A stretch of DNA of 64,000 nt from Chloroflexi bacterium GWB2_49_20 (lineage in GTDB: Bacteria > Chloroflexota > Anaerolineae > Anaerolineales > Villigracilaceae). Of the stretch, positions 8,992-16,942 are shown piece after piece. The stretch spans positions 326,579-390,578 of the forward strand of contig MGMF01000021.1 in assembly GCA_001796335.1 (NCBI GenBank), given 5' to 3'. Position 1 is the stretch's first letter. Each line of letters opens with the position of its first letter. A program made the translations under genes and the position numbers. Below the pieces are notes generated by a model, which ran no database searches, had not been told where the DNA came from, and saw only the letters and a list, made by a program, of their open reading frames with translations.

Positions 8992-9410
8992 TAACTATTT
9001 TGGTATGATGAGAAGTTTATGCGTTAATGCTGGCTTCCCGTTCTCCCAGGCCGGAATCAAAAAACCGTGCAGAGGATATCTCGCATGTACAGGAGCAAAA
9101 GCAGGTCGGGAAAATGATCATCATGAGGTAATAAGTATTTATCAGTCTTTATTGTTTAATTAGAATTCCCAATTCTTTCGGGTGTAGTAATTTTATCACC
9201 TGAGAGTGAACTCGGTAATAGGCAAAATTGCTTACTTTGCGCCTGTTCGGTTGGTAAAGATGGGAAGAACAATCATGAAGACCCATTAAACGAGAAATAT
9301 GAGATATCTATACGCCAAAGTGCTCATAGAAGAACAGGCAAAGTTACGCTCTACCCCTGAACCAGTATGTCATAAAATCATAGTGCGTTTTTCGATCAAG
9401 GAGAAAAATA
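8992..9410. other. Gene-free divergent promoter region
   Basis: No convincing gene is seen here. The stretch separates the leftward CBS operon from the rightward HMA/Lit operon. It holds the palindromic element at 9219-9234 (listed separately) and A+T-rich sequence before the AAGGAG ribosome-binding site of the HMA gene. Confidence 0.7.
9219..9234. promoter_or_regulatory. Putative operator, TARGCA-N4-TGCYTA type
   Basis: The 16-bp site TAGGCAAAATTGCTTA differs from a perfect palindrome at one position. It lies 177 bp upstream of the HMA gene at 9411. Five similar sites lie upstream of other operons in this window. Confidence 0.5.
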
Positions 9411-9731
9411 ATGAAAAAGGATTGTCATGTTGAACCAATCAGAAAAACACCAAATCTTGAAGAAATCCAAAATATCAATGAGGTATTTTTGACAGTTTGG
9501 GGAATGGGATGTCCTAATTGTGCGGCTCGCGTCCGCAATAGCCTGGTATCGCTCCAGGGCGTTGTAGAAGCCCAGGTTGACCATCAGGCGGGTGTGGCCA
9601 AGGTCACTTACAATCCCACGCTCGTTTCAATGCAGGAACTGGCTGATGCAGTTTTCCGCGCTGGTGGTGATGGCCGTCACGAATACCGCGCAGTCCTTAC
9701 ACCTGTTAATTTTGAGGAAACTTCAAATTGA
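9411..9731 (+). CDS. Heavy-metal-associated (HMA) domain protein
   Basis: This 106-residue soluble protein contains one ferredoxin-like HMA fold with the metal-binding loop GMGCPNC (cysteines 34 and 37), as in CopZ-type copper chaperones. It has an N-terminal extension of about 25 residues with an extra Cys-His (KKDCHVEP) and a C-terminal extension. AAGGAG precedes the ATG. It overlaps the Lit-type gene by 4 nt, so copper handling and lipoprotein remodelling are translated together. A copper chaperone role is inferred from the fold. Confidence 0.88.
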   Translation: MKKDCHVEPIRKTPNLEEIQNINEVFLTVWGMGCPNCAARVRNSLVSLQGVVEAQVDHQAGVAKVTYNPTLVSMQELADAVFRAGGDGRHEYRAVLTPVNFEETSN

Positions 9732-10390
9732 TCAAAAGTCTAAGGATCATCCTTATTCTCGCAATCCCTTTCTTCCTTCTGCTGGGGTCAGTGCGCTTGA
9801 TAACCAGCAACCAATACCTGGCATTCGAATATTGGAAATCAGATTTTCCTCCCGATCCATTTGGTTTTACAGCCTCTCAGCGTTTAACAATTGCCTCGGC
9901 AAACTTACGTTTTGTGCGCGATAACCTGACATTAGACGCTCTCTCCAGTCAGGTTTTTGACGGGGACCCTGTTTACAATTCACGTGAATTGAGCCACATG
10001 GTGGATGTTCAGAGAGTTTATCAATCTGTGTGGCGTGGATGGCAGGCGATCGTACTACTCATCTTGTTGACCAGTTTTCTCCTTTTGCGCTTCTCAGATC
10101 GTATCACCCTGCTCTCTTCTTTTCAGACAGGGGGCCTTTTAACCAGTGGTCTGATCTTTATGTTGGGTTTGCTAGCCGTTGTCGCCTGGCAAGTCTGGTT
10201 TACGTCTTTTCACCAAATTTTCTTTCAGCCAGGTTCATGGCTTTTTGAATATACGGATACGCTCATCCGGCTATTCCCGGAAAAATTTTGGTTTGACTCA
10301 GCCTTGACCTTGCTCAGTATCAGTTTCTTAGAAGGATTACTGCTGGCTTTTATAGGATGGCGTTGGAGACTTTCCATTAATCTGAAATAA
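9728..10390 (+). CDS. lit: Lit-type lipoprotein intramolecular transacylase (DUF1461/TIGR01906)
   Basis: The 220-residue protein has four predicted helices (about 5-25, 106-121, 138-157, 190-215). It shows the DUF1461 signatures NSRELSHMVDV and FHQIFFQPGSW...DTLIRLFPEKFWFD. Members studied in Enterococcus, Bacillus and Listeria move an acyl chain within the N-terminal cysteine of lipoproteins, giving lyso-form lipoproteins; two conserved histidines are thought to be catalytic. Here H90 and H162 occupy those motifs. A second, copper-inducible lit is known in Listeria copper-resistance cassettes, which fits the overlap with an HMA gene here. The family is clear; the activity is inferred. Confidence 0.75.
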   Translation: MIKSLRIILILAIPFFLLLGSVRLITSNQYLAFEYWKSDFPPDPFGFTASQRLTIASANLRFVRDNLTLDALSSQVFDGDPVYNSRELSHMVDVQRVYQSVWRGWQAIVLLILLTSFLLLRFSDRITLLSSFQTGGLLTSGLIFMLGLLAVVAWQVWFTSFHQIFFQPGSWLFEYTDTLIRLFPEKFWFDSALTLLSISFLEGLLLAFIGWRWRLSINLK

Positions 10391-10525
10391 TAAGGAAGAG
10401 TTATGTATCTTCCATATACTTAATTTTGTGGACAACTCTTATTCGCGAAATAGCCTGATTTTTTCTAAATAAGACCTTAGTTTTAAAGCTAACTTCAAAA
10501 CAATGATTCAACAAGAGGTAAATCA

Positions 10526-10984
10526 ATGTCCAAAACATTACGTATGACCCGCAAACAAGCCCACCAACGACAGATGCGAATTCGCAAGACGATTTTTTCA
10601 GTCCTTATCGTAAGTGTACTCGGACTGGCCGGTTATTTTCTCGTTTCTGCTTTTTTTCGCCCACCACCTCCTGTCATGGCTGGTAATGTGATTGACATTG
10701 CAGCAGACATGAGTGGTTTCGACCAAAAAGAGATCCTCGTTAAAGTTGGCGAACCAGTAACCATCCGCCTGACCAGCCTGGATAACTCACATCATACTGA
10801 TGGTGGGGGCAAGCACCAGTGGGCGGTGGACGAATTGGACCTGAATATCATCACTCAACCTGAGAAATCGAATTACATCACTTTTACGCCCGATAAGCCC
10901 GGTGAGTATACATTTTATTGTGACATCTGCTGCGGCGGGCGCGCCAACCCGACAATGAGCGGCAAGTTGATTGTCGAGGGGTAA
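10526..10984 (+). CDS. Membrane-anchored cupredoxin with altered CuA-like site
   Basis: The protein has 152 residues with a basic N-terminus, one helix at about 23-45 and a cupredoxin domain outside. The C-terminal ligand loop reads YCDICCGGRANPTMSGKL, with cysteines 132, 135 and 136 and M144. A CuA site normally reads CxxxCGxxHxxM. Here the two-cysteine spacing is kept (132 and 136), but histidine is absent and the methionine is one residue later. Additional histidines occur at SHHTDGGGKH (89-97). A copper-binding or electron-transfer role is likely, but not a standard CuA centre. A DsbD/CcdA-like gene follows 3 bp later. Confidence 0.8.
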   Translation: MSKTLRMTRKQAHQRQMRIRKTIFSVLIVSVLGLAGYFLVSAFFRPPPPVMAGNVIDIAADMSGFDQKEILVKVGEPVTIRLTSLDNSHHTDGGGKHQWAVDELDLNIITQPEKSNYITFTPDKPGEYTFYCDICCGGRANPTMSGKLIVEG

Positions 10985-10987
10985 GCC

Positions 10988-11809
10988 ATGACCACTTCGC
11001 ACCTGCGTCGCATCGTCATCATTTCCATCCTCGCAGCCATTGGGTTGGGCGCGGTTGCACTGGCAGGTTTCTGGCATCCCAATGCTCCGGCAGAGGCCAT
11101 GCAGATGTATCTGCCCCAAATAACCCTGCCTGCAGTCTTATTTGCCGCCACAGTGGATGGGATCAATCCCTGTGCATTCACGGTACTGTTGCTATTCATC
11201 ACGTCCATGCTGGCAACTTTTCAGGCTGGCGAACAGAGTGTCAATGCCATCCGGGGGCGCTTGCTAACCCAGGGCGGAATTTATATAGCCGCCATTTTTC
11301 TAACCTATTTGAGCCTGGGAATTGGACTGCTTAAAACGGTTGATCTATTCACCCGTCAGCATCTTCCAGCCCGTTTTGGCGCTTTGGCAGCCATCCTGTT
11401 TGGGTTGTGGATGCTCAAAGATTTCTTCATCCCTGATTTCGGCTGGCGTTTGCAGGCTCCAGCTAAAATTGGCAGTATAGCGCGAAATATGGCTCAAAAA
11501 GCCACAGTCCCGGCTCTGATAGTTGGTGGATTTCTCATTGGTCTTTGTACTGTCCCTTGCAGCGGTGCGGTTTATCTGGGCGTGCTCAGCCTGTTGGCTC
11601 TCCAGCCCACTGCCATGCTAGGTTATAGCTACCTGATGCTCTATAATATCGTCTTTGTTCTGCCCCTGATCATCATCTTGATCGCTGCCTCAGCCCGCCC
11701 AACCTTGAATCGTCTCGCACATTGGAATCTGCATCATAAAGAATGGGTGCGCTTAGTCTTGGGAGGCGGAGTTGTTGTAATGGGATTGATCATCCTGGCC
11801 ACTGTTTAA
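10988..11809 (+). CDS. DsbD/CcdA-like transmembrane thiol reductase
   Basis: This 273-residue polytopic protein has the two cysteine motifs of the CcdA/DsbD membrane domain: GINPCAF at about 57-63 and LCTVPCSGAVYLG near 187. It should carry electrons from cytoplasmic thioredoxin across the membrane to extracytoplasmic thiols, here perhaps to the cupredoxin encoded just upstream or to the rhodanese lipoprotein downstream. The helix order is the canonical one, unlike the permuted copy at 45877-46638. An N-terminal helix (about 9-29) precedes the core. Confidence 0.88.
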   Translation: MTTSHLRRIVIISILAAIGLGAVALAGFWHPNAPAEAMQMYLPQITLPAVLFAATVDGINPCAFTVLLLFITSMLATFQAGEQSVNAIRGRLLTQGGIYIAAIFLTYLSLGIGLLKTVDLFTRQHLPARFGALAAILFGLWMLKDFFIPDFGWRLQAPAKIGSIARNMAQKATVPALIVGGFLIGLCTVPCSGAVYLGVLSLLALQPTAMLGYSYLMLYNIVFVLPLIIILIAASARPTLNRLAHWNLHHKEWVRLVLGGGVVVMGLIILATV

Positions 11810-11854
11810 AATGGTGATCTTCTCTGTATCTTTTAATGGTTCCCCCTGGATCAT

Positions 11855-12523
11855 ATGAATACATCAGACCCGTTTTCTAAACCAGATCTGCTAGCAAATG
11901 CCATCACCCGACGTCGCTATCAACACCTTGCTCCATTTTATGATTCCATGGAAGCGCTGACTGAGCGTCGCTTTAGTGATTGGCGTCGCCGGTTGTGGTC
12001 GTTGGTGAAAGGCAACTATGTATTGGAAGTCGGAATAGGCACGGGTAAGAACATGCCATTCTACCCGACAGGAGTTTTCATCACTGGAATTGATCTGACC
12101 CCAGGAATGCTGGACCATGCTCGCACTCGTTTACGGAGGACAGACCTGCAAGACTGGGTGACACTTCAGCTCGGTGATGCCCAGGCGCTGAATTTCCCGG
12201 ATGCATCGTTTGATATGGCGGTTGCCACGTTTGTTTTTTGCTCGGTGCCAGACCCGGTACTCGGTCTGCGTGAGATGAAACGTGTTGTCAAGCCTGGTGG
12301 ATGCATATTGTTGCTGGAACACATGCGCTCGCCCAATCCTTTTCTAGGTTTCTTGATGGATATGCTCAATCCGCTGGTAGTACGCATGATGGGCGCCAAT
12401 ATCAATCGACGCACGGTCGAAAATATTCAAAAAGCCGGTTTGGAACTGGAAAGAGTGGAAGACCTGGGAATGGGTGGAGTTTTCAAGCTGATTGTCACCC
12501 ACGGACCTACCAAAGGTGAGTGA
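11855..12523 (+). CDS. Class I SAM-dependent methyltransferase (UbiE/PmtA-like)
   Basis: This 222-residue protein has a Rossmann methyltransferase core with motif I LEVGIGTGKN near 56, GIDLTPGML, GDAQALNFPDASFD and a VPDPVLGLREMKRVVKPGG segment typical of UbiE-like enzymes. The C-terminal half (EHMRSP...LNPLVVRMMGANINRRT) resembles lipid or quinone methyltransferases that act at the membrane. It ends 2 nt before the start of the next gene. The substrate is unknown; a phospholipid or quinone is plausible. Confidence 0.85.
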   Translation: MNTSDPFSKPDLLANAITRRRYQHLAPFYDSMEALTERRFSDWRRRLWSLVKGNYVLEVGIGTGKNMPFYPTGVFITGIDLTPGMLDHARTRLRRTDLQDWVTLQLGDAQALNFPDASFDMAVATFVFCSVPDPVLGLREMKRVVKPGGCILLLEHMRSPNPFLGFLMDMLNPLVVRMMGANINRRTVENIQKAGLELERVEDLGMGGVFKLIVTHGPTKGE

Positions 12524-12525
12524 TT

Positions 12526-12945
12526 ATGGCAAACAATCGTCTTATCCTGACATTCGAATTGGATTGCGATTCGACCCTTGCTTTGTTGCAAATCTGTTTG
12601 CATAAACAAGGCTTTCGTGCGATACATAGTTTTGAATTGGAATCTGCCTGCGCCTCGTTCTCTGACCCAACTTGTCCGCACCACCCTGGTGAGGTCTGTG
12701 AGTGTCTTTTGGTTACATTGACCATCTATCGAGATGATATTGGAACCATTCCCATCGTTCTACACGGACATGGCAACAAAACCGAAATATGGAATCTCGA
12801 ATCCCACCTTCTGCCCCTTGCCCTGGATGATTGTCTGAAATTTACTCGTCTCGAGGGACAAGTGCTCAAGAGAAGACTGTGTTCGACTGAGGTCTCCAAC
12901 ACAAAGGGATCTTTTTCATCCACAGTTGAGGGTGGAAGGTATTAA
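12526..12945 (+). CDS. Cys/His-motif protein, divergent member of a three-paralogue family
   Basis: The protein has 139 residues and no signal peptide. Residues around 45-57 read CPHHPGEVCEC, which aligns with CQHHGTDVCNC and CPHHGTEDCDC in the proteins at 13165 and 49281. All three share a FxLxxA segment before the motif and a hydrophobic strand plus LHGH/LHGY/VHSF after it. This member lacks the first cysteine of the CPC pair and has a longer, divergent C-terminus. The ATG at 12526 is preceded by GGTGAG; a GTG at 12520 is possible. I do not recognise the family. A metal-binding role is inferred from the motif and the copper setting. Confidence 0.7.
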   Translation: MANNRLILTFELDCDSTLALLQICLHKQGFRAIHSFELESACASFSDPTCPHHPGEVCECLLVTLTIYRDDIGTIPIVLHGHGNKTEIWNLESHLLPLALDDCLKFTRLEGQVLKRRLCSTEVSNTKGSFSSTVEGGRY

Positions 12946-13090
12946 GGGAATGTCAAAAATAGATATCATCAGTCCGATCGATATAGACCGGTTGTTGTAA
13001 CAAGCAAGAGAAATTTCATTCTTTACTGCTGCAATAGATTTCAAGATTCCTACCTTTTCCATGATCCCATCCGAAAACAAGAGCAAGATT

Positions 13091-13112
13091 GAATAAGCAA
13101 AAATGCTTATTC
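13091..13112. promoter_or_regulatory. Perfect palindrome upstream of the Cys/His-motif gene (putative operator)
   Basis: Two perfect 9-bp arms, GAATAAGCA and TGCTTATTC, flank AAAA. The element ends 52 bp before the ATG at 13165, a distance that fits an operator over the core promoter. It matches the recurring TARGCA-N4-TGCYTA pattern. Confidence 0.6.
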
Positions 13113-13164
13113 TGAAATAAGGGTATATGCGCTTTTCTGGGAGGAGCATAAGGGATAGACTGAT

Positions 13165-13500
13165 ATGAGTATGATACTCACGACACCCCTTCTTACGTTT
13201 GATCAGACCTGTGAGCAGGTACAGGAAATAGTTGCCGCACGACTGCAAGCTGCAGGCCTGCAAGTGATGCGCACATTTGACCTGCAAAGTACACAGGCTT
13301 TTGTGGATGGTTGTCCATGCCAGCATCACGGGACTGATGTGTGTAATTGTCAGATGGTGGTGATGTTGGTCTACGGCGCAGGCGAGCAACCATTGACTCT
13401 CATCCTGCATGGCTACGACATGCACACCTGTCTCTCGCTGGCAGGTATTGGGGTGGCAGGCGATTTCATCCAAAATATTCTTAACCCGGAGACTGAATGA
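13165..13500 (+). CDS. Cys/His-motif protein (CPCxHHGxxxCxC family)
   Basis: This soluble 111-residue protein contains the motif CPCQHHGTDVCNCQM at about residues 51-65. It is preceded by a helix and strand (AAGLQVMRTFDLQSTQAF) that resembles the fold start of small regulatory domains, and is followed by MLVYG and LILHGYD. The paralogue at 49281-49649 shares RTFDL, CPCPHHGTEDCDCQM and VLLIY almost in register. The density of Cys and His suggests binding of a thiophilic metal such as copper or zinc. It overlaps the DUF2085 gene by 4 nt and has the palindromic operator just upstream. Function is unassigned. Confidence 0.8.
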   Translation: MSMILTTPLLTFDQTCEQVQEIVAARLQAAGLQVMRTFDLQSTQAFVDGCPCQHHGTDVCNCQMVVMLVYGAGEQPLTLILHGYDMHTCLSLAGIGVAGDFIQNILNPETE

Positions 13501-14168
13501 CAACAACTGCAAGTGGGTCCTCGTTTTTAAGCCGCAACTGGTTCTGGTTGTTTGTATCAATTTCCGGGGTGTACGTCATTCTGCCATTCCTGGCCCCAGT
13601 ATTCATGGCACTTGGATGGAATGGCATGGGGCGGGTGATTTACTTCATCTACTCCTTCCTTTGCCACCAACTCCCGCAACGGTCGTATTTTTTGTTTGGC
13701 CAACACTTCACTTATCCGCTGGCACAAATTCAACAGGTTACGGGAGTTTCTGACCCTAATAATTTTTTTGCCTTACGAAGTTTTATTGGAAATCCAGAAA
13801 TGGGCTGGAAGGTTGCCTGGTCCGACCGGATGATCTCGATGTTCACCAGCATCCCGTTGTTTGCACTGGTGTGGTATCCGCTTCGACGGTGGATCAAAGC
13901 ATTGCCCTGGTGGGTATTTATTCTGATGATCTTACCGGTGGCGCTGGACGGAACGACGCATTTTATCAGCGACTTTAATGGAATCGGCCAGGGATTTCGG
14001 GATACCAACCTTTGGTTAGCAACTCTGACAAAGGGTGTTTTCTCTCCCGCTTTTTACGCTGGGGATGCCTGGGGTTCATTCAATTCAATCACCCGCCTGC
14101 TGACAGGCATTTTATTTGGAATGGGAATTGTTTGGTTCGGGTTCCCATATCTGGAAGAACAATTTTGA
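13497..14168 (+). CDS. DUF2085 membrane protein (copy 1)
   Basis: The 223-residue protein has about six helices and the family signature [13 protein letters not shown] near 58. Conserved loops include [18 protein letters not shown] and [19 protein letters not shown]. It is a close paralogue of the - strand protein at 25885-26658. DUF2085 has no established function. It overlaps the Cys/His-motif gene by 4 nt and is followed 13 bp later by a rhodanese lipoprotein, so the three are probably one operon. Confidence 0.85.
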   Translation: MTTTASGSSFLSRNWFWLFVSISGVYVILPFLAPVFMALGWNGMGRVIYFIYSFLCHQLPQRSYFLFGQHFTYPLAQIQQVTGVSDPNNFFALRSFIGNPEMGWKVAWSDRMISMFTSIPLFALVWYPLRRWIKALPWWVFILMILPVALDGTTHFISDFNGIGQGFRDTNLWLATLTKGVFSPAFYAGDAWGSFNSITRLLTGILFGMGIVWFGFPYLEEQF

Positions 14169-14181
14169 GTGGAGGCTAATC

Positions 14182-14604
14182 ATGCGCCAATTATTATTAC
14201 TACTGGTTTTGGGGTTAACCATCCTCCCGTTGACAGCCTGCCAGAACGCACCAGCAGAAATCAAAGGGCAGGAAGTGCAGGCGACTGACGGTGTTTATTA
14301 TAATGGTACGCCTGATGATCTGAATGCCATGTTGAAAAATAAGGATTTCATCCTGGTCAACGTCCATATCCCGCTGGATGGGGATATCCCTGGAACAGAT
14401 TTATCCATCCCGTATGACACGATTGCTGAAAACTTGTCACAACTGCCTGCCGATAAAACTGCAAAAATTTTTCTATATTGCCGCAGCGGACACATGTCCA
14501 CCATTGCAGCAGAGACACTTGTAAGCCTGGGTTATACCAATGTCTGGAGTCTGGATGGCGGTATGGCAGCCTGGGAAGCAGCTGGATTGCCTACCCAAAA
14601 ATAA
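14182..14604 (+). CDS. Rhodanese-domain lipoprotein
   Basis: This 140-residue precursor has a lipoprotein signal peptide ending in LTILPLTAC, so the mature protein is lipidated at the cysteine near residue 20 and is a direct client of the Lgt and Lit proteins in this window. The rhodanese domain has its catalytic cysteine in LYCRSGHMS near 100 and ends with [14 protein letters not shown]. It probably carries persulfide sulfur outside the membrane. GGAGG lies 6 nt before the chosen ATG at 14182; an upstream ATG at 14116 falls inside the DUF2085 gene. Confidence 0.9.
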   Translation: MRQLLLLLVLGLTILPLTACQNAPAEIKGQEVQATDGVYYNGTPDDLNAMLKNKDFILVNVHIPLDGDIPGTDLSIPYDTIAENLSQLPADKTAKIFLYCRSGHMSTIAAETLVSLGYTNVWSLDGGMAAWEAAGLPTQK

Positions 14605-14819
14605 TGGATAGAAAATTATTGATGACCAGGGATTTTGTTTGGCGCTGGTTATTATCCTGGCAAAAATATGCCCACATTAACTTAACCGAGAAGAACATCA
14701 CACTTGGTTTTTAGAAACGCTCTGGTATTTTTTTTATTGCAAAGTTTAGCCCGATTAATGGTAAATGCAACACCGTTCAAATCATAAATTTTTTATATAG
14801 CAACCTGGGAGATTGGACA
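14605..14819. other. Short intergenic region with a doubtful 36-codon ORF
   Basis: An ATG overlapping the rhodanese stop codon (14604) opens a 36-codon frame rich in tryptophan and lysine that ends at 14714. It has no ribosome-binding site of its own and no recognised match, so I do not call it a gene. The remainder is A+T-rich leader for the gene at 14820. Confidence 0.4.
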
Positions 14820-15827
14820 ATGACTATGGAAACAAGCAATTTGAATATGGATAAGAACACTGAAGACAAGCTGCCAGAACAGGTGAAACCCACACGACCC
14901 CGTCGCAGATTCTCCATCAACCTGCAAAAATACTGGCTCATCATCACTTTGATCACATTTTTAGCCGGATCGTTTGGTGGCTTTGGCTTGGGCAGGTATT
15001 CCGTGCATCACGAAATGGAAGTTGCAGAACAGAACCAGTCACAAGATATTGCTGCACTGGCTGTCGAGGTGATTCCTCCTGATGGCTACCAACTCCCGGC
15101 TAAATTCGGGAATATCGGACCCGAACTGATAGCCGCTGGTGTAATTGATTACACTGCCATCGTAAACCTTTACGAAAAGAATGGACAGCCTCTCACCGAA
15201 GAGCAACTTGCCATTCTGTCCCAGGGCAGCGATCAGCCGATTATTATCAATTCACAAAATGCCTATTTCCTGCTAAATCTGTTCTGGGCTTTTGGACTGG
15301 CGAATGCCAACCCAATCCTTACAGAAGGACCAATTTCACAACAAGGGCAGGGAGATGTTACCCGCTTTGCTTCGACAGGCGGTTGGGGCCTGGGGACAAA
15401 ACCTATCAACGAGTTGTTTGCCAGCACGGCGATTGTCACGCTGAAGGTTGACCAACAGGCACTCGTGGAAAAGGTCGCGGCGCTGATCTACCGCCCGTGT
15501 TGTGACAATCCGACCCTCTTCCCGGATTGCAACCATGGTATGGCCATGTTGGGCCTGTTGGAGTTAATGGCTGCTCAAGATGCCAATGAAGATGAAATGC
15601 TGGAGGCTGCCAAATATATCAATGCTTTCTGGTATCCCCAACAAGCGTATGAAACTGCGCTTTATCTTAAGTATACACAGGATATAAATTTTTCCAGTGC
15701 TAAACCGCAGTCTGTTATAGGGAAACAACTTTTCTCCGGCTCCGGCTTTGCCACGGTGCACCAGTGGCTGCAAAGCAACGGAAAGTTGGAACAAGCCCCC
15801 GGTGGAGCAAACGGTTGCAGTAATTAG
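14820..15827 (+). CDS. Membrane-anchored protein with CC-NP-FPDCNHGMA motif, first gene of an ABC cluster
   Basis: The protein has 335 residues with a basic cytoplasmic N-terminus, one helix at about 39-60 and a large extracytoplasmic domain. A striking motif near residues 225-245 reads RPCCDNPTLFPDCNHGMAML, giving three cysteines, a histidine and two methionines in about 20 residues, suitable for binding a soft metal. I do not recognise a named family. Two FtsX-type permeases and an ATPase with a YHS domain follow within 15 bp or by overlap, so this is most likely the extracytoplasmic partner of that transporter. GGGAG precedes the ATG. Confidence 0.8.
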   Translation: MTMETSNLNMDKNTEDKLPEQVKPTRPRRRFSINLQKYWLIITLITFLAGSFGGFGLGRYSVHHEMEVAEQNQSQDIAALAVEVIPPDGYQLPAKFGNIGPELIAAGVIDYTAIVNLYEKNGQPLTEEQLAILSQGSDQPIIINSQNAYFLLNLFWAFGLANANPILTEGPISQQGQGDVTRFASTGGWGLGTKPINELFASTAIVTLKVDQQALVEKVAALIYRPCCDNPTLFPDCNHGMAMLGLLELMAAQDANEDEMLEAAKYINAFWYPQQAYETALYLKYTQDINFSSAKPQSVIGKQLFSGSGFATVHQWLQSNGKLEQAPGGANGCSN

Positions 15828-15841
15828 CAAAGGATACGACC

Positions 15842-16942
15842 TTGTCACTTGCACATCGAAATCTCTTCCAGGATAAAACCCGTCTTTTATTGAGTGTAGC
15901 TGGTGTGGCGCTGGCTGTCATGCTAATCTTGATCTTGTCCGGCTTCCTGGCCGGGATGAATCACCAGATTACTTCGTATCTGAATAACTCACCCGGTTCG
16001 GTCATGGTAACCCAAAAAGGGGTCGTTAACATGCTGGGTGCGACCTCGCTGTTGCCTCCTGGGGCAGATGTGCAAGTCGAGGCGGAGCAGGGGGTCGAAC
16101 AGGTCATCCCCATTCTTTCACAGTTTGTTATCCTCGATCTTCATGATAAGAAATTACCCGCCTATATGATCGGGTACGATCCTGGACAAGGAGGGGGTCC
16201 GTGGCGCATCCGGGCAGGGCGCGAACCCCAGACCGACGACGAGATGGTTTTTGACTGGGTACTTGCCGGGCGGCATGATCTATCCCTTGGAGATAGTCTC
16301 GACCTGATGGGACAAACCTTCAAAATCGTTGGTCTCACAGACGGAACAACCTCCTGGATGACCAGTTTTTTCTTCATCACCAGGAAAGCTGCCGAGAATT
16401 TGCTACGCACACCTGGCGCGGTTAGTTTCTTGCTGATAACCCCGGTTGAAGGAACGAACTCCGAGGATCTCATCCGTCGACTCGATGACTTGCCGGGTAT
16501 CAATGCCCTGACGAAGGCCAGGATGGCAGCCAACGATCTCGAGTTGTTCGCCAACATATTCTCAATGCCGTTGAGGCTGATGGTCGCAATTGCCTTTCTG
16601 GTCGGGACGATGATCGTCGGATTGGTGATCTACACGGCCACTGTCGAGAGGCAGCGTGAGTACGGTGTGCTGAAAGCCATCGGCGCACCTAATCGTGTGC
16701 TTTACAGGGTCGTGACAACCCAGGCTCTGTTCGCCTCCCTGGCCGGATCGCTTGTTGGGATCCTGCTGGCGTATGGCTTGGCTGGATGGATCATGGGAGC
16801 CCGTCCGCAATTCTTGATCGTTCTTGATCCAGCGGATATGCTTTGGGCATTGTTGTCTGGGCTGGGAATGGCGCTGGCAGCAGCACTCTTTCCAGCACGT
16901 ATGATAGCCGGGTTGGCTCCGGCGGAGGTATTCCGCAAATGA
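15842..16942 (+). CDS. FtsX/MacB-type ABC permease (first)
   Basis: This 366-residue permease has one N-terminal helix (about 15-38), a long extracytoplasmic MacB periplasmic-core-like domain, and three C-terminal helices with the family segment REYGVLKAIGAPNRVLYRVV. Such subunits work in pairs with a LolD/MacB-type ATPase and act as mechanotransmission machines that extract or release substrates at the outer face rather than pumping through the membrane. The start is a TTG at 15842 with AAAGGA upstream. It overlaps the second permease by 4 nt. Confidence 0.88.
   Translation: MSLAHRNLFQDKTRLLLSVAGVALAVMLILILSGFLAGMNHQITSYLNNSPGSVMVTQKGVVNMLGATSLLPPGADVQVEAEQGVEQVIPILSQFVILDLHDKKLPAYMIGYDPGQGGGPWRIRAGREPQTDDEMVFDWVLAGRHDLSLGDSLDLMGQTFKIVGLTDGTTSWMTSFFFITRKAAENLLRTPGAVSFLLITPVEGTNSEDLIRRLDDLPGINALTKARMAANDLELFANIFSMPLRLMVAIAFLVGTMIVGLVIYTATVERQREYGVLKAIGAPNRVLYRVVTTQALFASLAGSLVGILLAYGLAGWIMGARPQFLIVLDPADMLWALLSGLGMALAAALFPARMIAGLAPAEVFRK

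Noticed and set aside
8910..9100. T-box or S-box riboswitch in the CBS leader
   Set aside because: A short ACCGC-like stretch next to the hairpin is suggestive, but the conserved T-box sequence and stem I features, or the S-box core, could not be found by eye.
12916..13560. A 214-codon frame on the - strand
   Set aside because: It runs antisense through the Cys/His-motif gene and the DUF2085 start; the + strand genes have ribosome-binding sites and paralogues.
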